This document shows, piece by piece, positions 55,840-62,876 of a DNA stretch of 64,000 nucleotides; the stretch's first letter is position 1, and each line of letters starts with the position of its first letter. Origin of the DNA: JACKDW01 sp964621785. Lineage in GTDB: Bacteria > Myxococcota_A > Polyangia > Nannocystales > Nannocystaceae. The DNA lies in NCBI GenBank assembly GCA_964621785.1, contig CAZUPD010000033.1:1-64000 (forward strand), in the 5' to 3' direction. Made by a program: the position numbers and the translations under genes. The notes below the pieces were generated by a model. It saw nothing but the letters and a program-made list of their open reading frames with translations. It made no database searches and had not been told where the DNA came from.

Positions 55840-57351
55840 ATGGCCACGGCAACACCTCCTGATGTACCACGCGAGCGTCTCATCGCTGGTGCCGAGCGTC
55901 GTCGGCCACGTCCGCGGCCCGAGGTGGTCCAACAAATTCCGCAGCCCGATCCATTTTATGTGCATACACGCAACCGCGTGCGGCGACGGTTCCACTACGT
56001 GTTGCGAACCGGTCGACGTCTGGTCTCCCAGTTGCGTCAGGCCGTGCGTGGCGAGCCGCCACCCCGGGCGTTTGTCACCCAGTTGTTGACCCCGACCGGT
56101 CGCCGGCGCCAGGCGTTGGCCCGCGCGTTGGTCGAGTATCTGCCGTTTGACGATGGCTGGCAGTTGGTCGGGGTCGAAGTTGCGCCGATCCAGATTTTAA
56201 TTGAGCATACAAGTTCGTTTCGCCTCACCATCGACCTGCTGCCGCGGCGCGTGCAGGCGCCGGCCTACGCCCGCACGCAACACTTCGATATCCGCTACCG
56301 CGTCGATCCGCCGGGCGAACTTTCTGGGTTCCAGCGGGCCTATGTCGATCGCGTGGTCGAAGGGATCTGCGTGGCCGAGCGGGAACTTCGCAACGAGGAT
56401 GGGTTTCCCGAGGTGATGCTCGCCGCTCGCGGTGCGGCCGTCTGGGTCAATCCGGGGTCCCACAACGTCGATTTGCGACCCACACTCGCGTGCAACCACC
56501 ACTGTGGATTTTGTAATTCGGTCGATCGATCGGCCACCGACAATGTCATGCGGGGTGTCGGTGACATCGTCGACAGCATCGATGACTGGGCATCGGCGGC
56601 GATCGAAACCGTCACGATTTCCGGCGGTGAGCCGACGCTTTTACGCGATCTGCCGGTGTTGGTGTCGGTCCTGGCAGATCGCGGGTTTCGAGTCGAGCTG
56701 CAGACCAACGGAATGGCCCTGCGGGATCATGCCTATACAACGTGGTTGCGGCAGTCGGGTCTGGACACCGTCCTCGTTTCGCTCCACGCGGCCGACCCCG
56801 AGCTCAGCGACCGTCAGATCACGCGCCTTCCCGGGGCGTGGGCCCAGACTGTCGCCGGGATCGACCAGGCGCTCGCGCACGGTTTGAAGGTCGACATCAG
56901 CCACGTGATCCACCGCGCCAACTACCCCCACACGCGGCGATTTTTCGAATTTGTTCATCGCCGATGGGGTCGTCGGGTGAAGGTCCGACTTGCGTTTGTT
57001 GCCCCGACAGGAGCCGCCGGTGACGCTGTGTCGACCTACATTCCGCCGCTTCCCGAGGTGATGCCGCACCTGCATCGGGCCTTGCAATACGCCGGTGACA
57101 AACAGCTGCGTGTCGACCTTGTGGCCTATTGCGGCATTCCACCGTGTTTGCTCGCCCCGTACCACCGGTTTTCCGAGGTCACCACGTTGCGTCGCACCGA
57201 GTATCCCGACAACCATCAGAAGTTGCCGGCCTGCTCGGGTTGTCGGTACGAAGCAGCCTGTCCCGGCGTGTGGGAGGGCTATTTGCGTGTACATGGAGAC
57301 CCGGGTCTTCGGGCAATGGCGCGAGAACAGTCTCGGTATCTACGCCGTTGA
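55840..57351 (+). CDS. Radical SAM enzyme with additional C-terminal cysteines
   Basis: 503 residues from the ATG at 55840; the frame continues upstream into the NRPS end without coding character. The first ~200 residues are a basic, family-unknown region (FHYVLRTGRRLVSQLRQAV). The 4Fe-4S motif CNHHCGFC (C-x3-C-x2-C) lies near residue 218, followed by VTISGGEPTLLRDLP (SAM-binding GGEP) and VELQTNGMALRD. C-terminal cysteines (CGIPPC, CSGCRYEAACPGVW) may bind an auxiliary cluster, as in SPASM or Twitch enzymes. It follows the NRPS by 127 bp in the same direction and may tailor the peptide-polyketide; the basis is position only. Confidence 0.88.
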   Translation: MATATPPDVPRERLIAGAERRRPRPRPEVVQQIPQPDPFYVHTRNRVRRRFHYVLRTGRRLVSQLRQAVRGEPPPRAFVTQLLTPTGRRRQALARALVEYLPFDDGWQLVGVEVAPIQILIEHTSSFRLTIDLLPRRVQAPAYARTQHFDIRYRVDPPGELSGFQRAYVDRVVEGICVAERELRNEDGFPEVMLAARGAAVWVNPGSHNVDLRPTLACNHHCGFCNSVDRSATDNVMRGVGDIVDSIDDWASAAIETVTISGGEPTLLRDLPVLVSVLADRGFRVELQTNGMALRDHAYTTWLRQSGLDTVLVSLHAADPELSDRQITRLPGAWAQTVAGIDQALAHGLKVDISHVIHRANYPHTRRFFEFVHRRWGRRVKVRLAFVAPTGAAGDAVSTYIPPLPEVMPHLHRALQYAGDKQLRVDLVAYCGIPPCLLAPYHRFSEVTTLRRTEYPDNHQKLPACSGCRYEAACPGVWEGYLRVHGDPGLRAMAREQSRYLRR

Positions 57352-57509
57352 GGCGGTGGACGCTGTCACGCTCTCGCGCTGGCCGCCCGAAGTCGCCAGG
57401 CACGAGATGCTCCATGTGCATACATCTTCAAGAGCGTCTGCAATTCACGGTGCCCAACCTCGACACAATCTTCGGCGCAAGCCGTCGCACGAGAAAAACC
57501 ACAGACCTG

Positions 57510-57878
57510 CTAGGTAATCGTCAAGGTTGCGGCGGGAAAGAACCGGGTGATGTTGCTCAGCGACTTGGACTGCCAACTGACCGAGTTGGAACCCCGGACT
57601 TCGAGGGCCGTGTCCCCGCGCTTGCGCAGTGCAATTGCAAACTTGTACAGGTGATTGATCCCCGAACTGTTGAGAAACTCGAGGTCACATAGGTTGAGGG
57701 TGACGGACCCACCTGCACAGGCTTCGATCACTTGAGTGAGAAATTCGGCGATCGGTTTGTACTGGTCGCTCGACAGTCGCAGCGAGCCTTCGATGTGAAG
57801 CGTCGAGCGTTTGGCATCGAACCACAGGCGGTGTTTGGGGCCGTTGATTTCGGGGAGTTCCATGTCGATTGTCCTCAT
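57510..57878 (-). CDS. STAS-like regulator (slr1659 type)
   Basis: 122 residues. The ATG at 57878 overlaps the previous gene's stop by 4 bp (ATGA), which decides the start. Anti-sigma-antagonist pattern: LWFDAKRSTLHIEGSLRL (first strands), SVTLNLCDLEFLNSSGINHL, where the Ser-Ser-Gly loop carries the usual phosphorylation site, and a C-terminus with SVSWQSKSLSNITRFFPAATLTI, typical of the slr1659 group. Predicted to bind the adjacent ATPase-like protein and to be dephosphorylated by the PP2C protein upstream. It is the last gene of the operon. Confidence 0.85.
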   Translation of the reverse strand: MRTIDMELPEINGPKHRLWFDAKRSTLHIEGSLRLSSDQYKPIAEFLTQVIEACAGGSVTLNLCDLEFLNSSGINHLYKFAIALRKRGDTALEVRGSNSVSWQSKSLSNITRFFPAATLTIT

Positions 57879-58420
57879 GTGATATCCAGCAGCGCAATCG
57901 TGCGGAGGCGGGGGGCGGCATCCCGGTTTGCGCCGGTCGTCAGTCGCCATCCGACGCGGGTTTGGTAGTCCGTCATCATGGTCAAAAATCCGAGGCCGCT
58001 GCCGTCGCGCTCGGGGTTTTCGGCATTTTCTTCAACTCGTTGCATCAGCAACTCAATCGGATCGTCGGCGATCAGGGCTGCGAGCGTGGTCTTGACCTGG
58101 TCGACCGTGTCCGGTGCGACATCGTTGTCGACCACAATTACAAATGTATTGCCATCGTTGCCGAGCGCGATCTGAATGGTTTCGCCTGCGGAGAATTTGA
58201 CGGCATTTTCGACCAGCTCGTTGAGGACGTAGTTGATCGCGTCGCCAGCCGGCTGAAAGCGTTCGCGGGTCGAGAGGTAGTTGGTACAGAAGTCGGCGAT
58301 CGTACTGCACTGGTTCCAACGCACGGGAAATGCTTGCGGATGCAGCGTCAGCGCGATCTCGGTGTTGACTTCGTCGACGTCAAAATCCTCTCCGAGGGTC
58401 CAAAGCAGTGTTGTCGCCAT
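57875..58420 (-). CDS. Anti-sigma-like ATP-binding regulator (slr1658 type)
   Basis: 181 residues from the ATG at 58420; an ATG at 58450 overlapping the PP2C stop would add 10. It has the GHKL kinase fold elements: LNELVENAVKFSAG (N box with Glu and Asn), FVIVVDNDV (G1-like) and GSGLGFLTMMTDY (G2). It is probably a serine kinase or binding partner for the STAS protein that follows with a 4-bp overlap. The pair is a partner-switching module placed under the PP2C phosphatase. Confidence 0.85.
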   Translation of the reverse strand: MATTLLWTLGEDFDVDEVNTEIALTLHPQAFPVRWNQCSTIADFCTNYLSTRERFQPAGDAINYVLNELVENAVKFSAGETIQIALGNDGNTFVIVVDNDVAPDTVDQVKTTLAALIADDPIELLMQRVEENAENPERDGSGLGFLTMMTDYQTRVGWRLTTGANRDAAPRLRTIALLDIT

Positions 58421-58446
58421 TTGCTTGTGTCTCACGATTCCACCCC

Positions 58447-60813
58447 TCATCCCGTTGGACGTTGCTTGAGCACGACCAACGTCAGGTCGTCGAAAACTTT
58501 TTGCTCGCCGATGTGGCCCATGACATCGTCGATCACCGCCGTGCGAATGGCCTCGGCGGATTGCTTGTGGACGCGCAACAGGGATGCACACAGACGGTCG
58601 AGCCCGTACTGTTCGCCCCCGAGGTTTTCTGCCTCGGTGATGCCGTCGGTGTAAAGAGCAACGACATCTCCCGGAGATAGTTGTATCTCCATGTTTTCGA
58701 TAAAGTCCTCAATATCGTATTCGATGCCGACCGGCAACCCGAGGGCCATGGTATCGATCCGCTCGACGCATTCACTCTCGGCGCGGATGAGCAGGACTTC
58801 TTCGTGCTGCCCCGTGAGCCGCAATGTGTTGTCCTGGTAATCGAGCAATGAGAGTGTCAGGTTGCGGTCGGTTTCGATGCGTTGGATATTTTGATAGACA
58901 ACCTTATTGATGATATTGAGAAACCGGTTTGGATCCTTTTCTTCGCTGAGCAGCAGCGTTTGGACCGCGGTTTGGACCATGATCATCATGACGCCGCTTT
59001 CGAGTCCGTGCCCGGTGACGTCGCCGATCCCGATTTTGAGGCCGTTTGGCGAGCGTAACACATCGTAGTAATCACCCCCGACTTCGTCGGCGGGCGACAT
59101 AAAGCCGGCAATTTCCAGCGGTTCGATTGCACGCAGTTCCTCGGCGTGGGGCAACACCATGAGCTGCAGTTGGCGGGCGACATCGAGTTCGGCACTCATC
59201 CGCAGGTTGTCGGCTTTGAGGCGGCGGTTGAGGGAGGTGATTTCTTCGTAGGCGAGTTCGAGTTCGGCGGTGCGTTGGCGGACGAGACCCTCCAAGTTGC
59301 CCATATACTCGCGGATCTCCCCGGCCATGGTGTTGAACGTCCGCGCGAGTTGCCCGACTTCGTCGTCGGTCATGACCTCGACCTTGACGTCGTAGTTTTT
59401 GCCCGCGATTTCGGTTGCACCTTTGGACAGGGCCTCGAGCGAATGTGTGACACGCCGTGAGATATGAATAATGCCGAGCAGTACGAGGATCAGGGTGGCC
59501 AGTGCGATCGCAATTTGGCCGGCGATGATGCTGGTGTTGCTGCTGCTGATCGACGCCTGCGCGGCGAACAGCGAGGCGTAAATTTCGTCGCGCGGGACCA
59601 AAAATCCGAGGGTCCAGGTCTCCGGGCGCGAGCCGATCGCACCGGTCCAAAAGTTCATCTTATCGAGTCGACGCGTGGCGAGGATATACTGTTTCCCGCC
59701 GATGACGACGTTCTCGAGGTGAGCGTTGTCGAGAGATGGCAACCTGTCTTTGAGGGCTGCAACCTCGGGATCGGAACTCGACCCGAGATTACGCTCGAGG
59801 ACCGACACCCCGGTGTTACTGCCACCCGATTGATCGACCGCGTGGGCGATGCGAAGCACTTCCTCGCCGCTGTCTGGGACGGCGAGGACATTGCCGTTGG
59901 ACTGCACCAAAAATGCAAACCCCGTTTCGGCGAGGCGCACACCCTCGATGTAGGCGATGATCTGTTTGAGGGTGAGGTCGAGGCCGATGGCCCCCTCAAA
60001 ACTCGAGCGTTGGTTGTTCCACAGTGGGTGGAAAAACGTCATCACCAGGCCGCCACCGGCCGCATCTTCGTAGGGTTCGGTGATGGTGATATCCGTGGCG
60101 CGTTCGTTGAACGAGTCCGGGTCGCGCAGCCACAACTCCCATCCCTCGACCATGCCGGGAAAGAAAAAATCCCAAAAAGGTTTCTCGTTGTGACCGGGGT
60201 AGAGTTGGTCGAACGCGAGGCCCATATTGACATAGGGCGCGAGGCGGACATAGGGCGCGTGTTTGGGACCGACATAGTAGGTCTGTAATTTGTCGGCGCC
60301 ATTGCGCTGAAACGAGGGCAACAACAGATCCAAGATGGCGGTGCGATCGATCGCAAGCTCGGCCTTTTGCGTGGGTATGTGGGTTTGCGGGTCGAGCAAA
60401 TACCCCCAGGCAGCGAGTACAGTCCGGCGACCTTCGGGTGATTGGGCCCAGCCGCCTTGGGCATCGTAGGTGAGGTTGGCGGCAAACAGTGGATTTTGGG
60501 CTGTGGTCTGTAAAAAATCGCCGAGCTCTGCTTCGTGGTCGAGCAATTCTTGCGTGATATCGGCGAGCATTTTGAGGTCTTTCATCGGCGCGTCCAACAT
60601 GCGGTTGGTCGCCCGCGCCTTGTCCTCGATATAGTTGCTCAGATATTCGGTGTTGGCATCGGTGAGACCTTTTTGGATCTCGTTGGAGGATGCGTCTTCC
60701 AGTTGGTGGAGCCCGTTGAGGGCAAACAAGACATTGAGGGTGAGACCGACAAACACCGCGACGCCGGCGGCGAGGATGAACTTTGTGCGGAAGCTGTTGA
60801 AGCGAGCGGCCAT
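58447..60813 (-). CDS. Membrane sensor phosphatase: Cache-HAMP-PP2C (SpoIIE-type)
   Basis: 788 residues from the ATG at 60813. An N-terminal membrane segment (TKFILAAGVAVFVGLTLNVLFAL), a ~370-residue periplasmic double-Cache-like sensor (YVRLAPYVNMGLAFD, GAIGLDLTLKQIIAYIEGV, GFAFLVQSNGNVLAVPDSG), a second membrane segment (SIIAGQIAIALATLILVLLGI), HAMP (DEVGQLARTFNTMAGEI), a coiled coil, and a PP2C/SpoIIE phosphatase domain with PADEVGGDYYDVL, GIGDVTGHGLESG, LYTDGITEAEN and FDDLTLVVL, supplying the metal-binding Asp residues. It should dephosphorylate STAS proteins in response to an extracellular ligand; its neighbours are two STAS candidates. Confidence 0.94.
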   Translation of the reverse strand: MAARFNSFRTKFILAAGVAVFVGLTLNVLFALNGLHQLEDASSNEIQKGLTDANTEYLSNYIEDKARATNRMLDAPMKDLKMLADITQELLDHEAELGDFLQTTAQNPLFAANLTYDAQGGWAQSPEGRRTVLAAWGYLLDPQTHIPTQKAELAIDRTAILDLLLPSFQRNGADKLQTYYVGPKHAPYVRLAPYVNMGLAFDQLYPGHNEKPFWDFFFPGMVEGWELWLRDPDSFNERATDITITEPYEDAAGGGLVMTFFHPLWNNQRSSFEGAIGLDLTLKQIIAYIEGVRLAETGFAFLVQSNGNVLAVPDSGEEVLRIAHAVDQSGGSNTGVSVLERNLGSSSDPEVAALKDRLPSLDNAHLENVVIGGKQYILATRRLDKMNFWTGAIGSRPETWTLGFLVPRDEIYASLFAAQASISSSNTSIIAGQIAIALATLILVLLGIIHISRRVTHSLEALSKGATEIAGKNYDVKVEVMTDDEVGQLARTFNTMAGEIREYMGNLEGLVRQRTAELELAYEEITSLNRRLKADNLRMSAELDVARQLQLMVLPHAEELRAIEPLEIAGFMSPADEVGGDYYDVLRSPNGLKIGIGDVTGHGLESGVMMIMVQTAVQTLLLSEEKDPNRFLNIINKVVYQNIQRIETDRNLTLSLLDYQDNTLRLTGQHEEVLLIRAESECVERIDTMALGLPVGIEYDIEDFIENMEIQLSPGDVVALYTDGITEAENLGGEQYGLDRLCASLLRVHKQSAEAIRTAVIDDVMGHIGEQKVFDDLTLVVLKQRPTG

Positions 60814-60837
60814 CCGATGCCTATACAACTGGTTGGG

Positions 60838-62016
60838 TTACGGAGATTTGGGTTTTTGACCAGAGGCGACGCATACAGGCCAGCTGGCGAACCCTCGGCG
60901 ATGGGTGATTGCATACATATGGTCTTCAAACCCGCGACGTAGTTTGCGTTGGGTTTCCTCGTCGGCCTCGGCGGCGGGTGCCAAATCACCGACGATATAG
61001 TCGGACCAACTCTCGACAACCCGCTTGAAGTCCTCGGCATCGGTATTGGCATTGGCATTACTGACCTGAATCGCGTCGATTTTGATGTCTGTAAATCCGC
61101 AGTCGGTCAAATAGGCCCGCATCTTTGGGCCGAAGTCGAGGTCCATACCGAGGCGGGAAAAGATTTCACTCGAGCGGCGATAGGTCCAGCGAATCGATGC
61201 ATCCCGCGGGTAGCCGAAGATATGGGACATAAACTCATTGGTCAGATAGACGCGACCGGTCGGCTTGACGATCCGAAACAGCTCACTGAGGATATCCTCG
61301 GGTTTGTCGAAGATCTGCAGCGCGAGTCGACAGGTGACAAAGTCAAACGAGTTGTCGTCGAGCAGGAGGCTCGACGCATCGCCGCGCTGGTACTCGATGT
61401 CGGACATGCCAAACTGCTCGGCGACCCCGCGTGCGTAGTCGAGGAACAGTTGGGAGTGGTCGATCGCGACGATTTTGGAGGGTGCAAACTCCCGGTGCAC
61501 CAGGGCCGCAAAGTCGCCGATCCCACAACAGATGTCGGCGATCTGCATCCCGCGGGTGAGGCCGTGACGCGGCAGCAACTCGCGTTCGTAGTTCCACAGG
61601 ATATTGGTCTGGGTGCGCAGACACGGAATCAAGCTGGATTGCTCGATCAGTTTTTGCCCGGGATAGAACTCGTCGTCGTAGGTCTCGACTGCAAGCGTCG
61701 GCAACTCGCGGGCGAGGAGCGCAAACTTGTGGCGGGCCCAGGGAATCACGCTGGTGATCACGACTTTGATGGCGAGTTCGGTACGCGTCCGACAGATCTG
61801 CGCGAGGCAGCGGGCCAGGGTCATAAATCCGGTGTGGTTGAGGTGCCGCAACCGCTTGAGGTTGAGGAACACGGTGCCCTGCATGTTGGCGACAAATCCC
61901 TCGATACCGGTCACGAGCTCGGCGAGCTCGGCGGGCATCTGCGGACGTACGACACCGCTGAGCATGATCTCTTGATTGCTCGTGTTGAGTCGGATGGAAT
62001 AGGGCATCGCTGTCAT
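60838..62016 (-). CDS. STAS-like domain fused to a class I SAM-dependent methyltransferase
   Basis: 392 residues; the ATG overlaps the previous stop (ATGA). Residues ~1-110 resemble the slr1659/STAS protein of this operon: the GTVFLNLKRLRHLNHTGFMTL strand-loop-helix aligns with SVTLNLCDLEFLNSSGINHL, with His-Thr in place of Ser-Ser, so Thr could be the phosphosite. Residues ~150-300 are a Rossmann methyltransferase: IADICCGIGDFAALV (motif I), KIVAIDHSQLFLDYARG (acidic end of strand 2), FVTCRLALQIFDKPEDILSE and ELFRIVKPTGRVYLTNE. The substrate is unknown. A methyltransferase gated by partner switching is the simple reading. Confidence 0.88.
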   Translation of the reverse strand: MTAMPYSIRLNTSNQEIMLSGVVRPQMPAELAELVTGIEGFVANMQGTVFLNLKRLRHLNHTGFMTLARCLAQICRTRTELAIKVVITSVIPWARHKFALLARELPTLAVETYDDEFYPGQKLIEQSSLIPCLRTQTNILWNYERELLPRHGLTRGMQIADICCGIGDFAALVHREFAPSKIVAIDHSQLFLDYARGVAEQFGMSDIEYQRGDASSLLLDDNSFDFVTCRLALQIFDKPEDILSELFRIVKPTGRVYLTNEFMSHIFGYPRDASIRWTYRRSSEIFSRLGMDLDFGPKMRAYLTDCGFTDIKIDAIQVSNANANTDAEDFKRVVESWSDYIVGDLAPAAEADEETQRKLRRGFEDHMYAITHRRGFASWPVCVASGQKPKSP

Positions 62017-62549
62017 GTCGCATCCCCGTACTGATCGAAGTGTACCGGCACGGTCAGGAGCACTGCCTCATGATCTGGTTGTTCAGACAGGTTGATTTGC
62101 AGCCCGTACATGGTGGCGAGTTCGATCAGACCGTGGTGCGCGTCGACTTCGGCCGCGGGGGGGAGCTGTAGGCTTGTGCGCAGGGTCTGCTCGTCGAGGT
62201 TTTGCAGATGGCTGCGGTAGGACTCGCGCTGCCGCGCGTCGGCCGGAATTGTCAGTTGCACAATCACAACTTCGGCCCGCTTGAACACGTCAAAGGTCAA
62301 CTCGCGCTGGGGGAGGTGTAGGCGAAAGACGAACTCGACGAGTTCGTTGAGCAGGCAAGACAGTAGGCTCGAGTAGCGTTCGGAGTCGAAGAAGTTGCTC
62401 GACGCGTAACGGGCGAGGAAGTCGGCGAGGAGCTGACAGTGCGACCAACTCTTGGCAAAGCCGTCGGTCGGCATTCGCAGCGTGACGACCGGGGCCATCG
62501 GTTCACAGTCGGTTGGGTTGGCGGAGGGTGCCGGAGAGATCGAGGTCAT
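62013..62549 (-). CDS. Degenerate slr1658-type regulator
   Basis: 178 residues. The segment LADFLARYASSNFFDSERYSSLLSCLLNELVEFVFRL aligns well with IADFCTNYLSTRERFQPAGDAINYVLNELVENAVKF of the intact ATP-binding regulator in the same operon, but the N-box Asn is replaced by Phe, and the glycine loop (GSGLGF) is lost (HHGLIELATMYGLQINL). It therefore probably keeps the fold and cannot bind ATP. It overlaps the STAS-methyltransferase gene by 4 bp, mirroring the arrangement of the intact pair. I infer a structural partner of the fused STAS domain. Confidence 0.75.
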   Translation of the reverse strand: MTSISPAPSANPTDCEPMAPVVTLRMPTDGFAKSWSHCQLLADFLARYASSNFFDSERYSSLLSCLLNELVEFVFRLHLPQRELTFDVFKRAEVVIVQLTIPADARQRESYRSHLQNLDEQTLRTSLQLPPAAEVDAHHGLIELATMYGLQINLSEQPDHEAVLLTVPVHFDQYGDAT

Positions 62550-62776
62550 GGACGACTCGCGTTTCGGTTTTAGCCGCGCGGCCCCGAGGGGTGCAATGTT
62601 ACCGATTTACCGGCAAACGTAGCACGGACAAAGTCTGCCAGGCAATGATGATGTTTTCGCCATGTCTAAACAGACATGTATGTATCGACATATCATCGTG
62701 GATGTCGAATCCACTCCGCACGTTTGCGACGGGAAATTTTTACGGCGTATGATTCTGAGCATCCGGCATGTGCCGG

Positions 62777-62876
62777 NNNNNNNNNNNNNNNNNNNNNNNN
62801 NNNNNNNNNNNNNNNNNNNNNNNNNNNNNNNNNNNNNNNNNNNNNNNNNNNNNNNNNNNNNNNNNNNNNNNNNNNN
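62777..62876. other. Assembly gap (100 N)
   Basis: 100 N, a conventional placeholder for unknown length. It removes the 3' end of the cyclase gene; the 230 bp to the right of the 62549 start hold no gene I can support. Confidence 0.97.
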
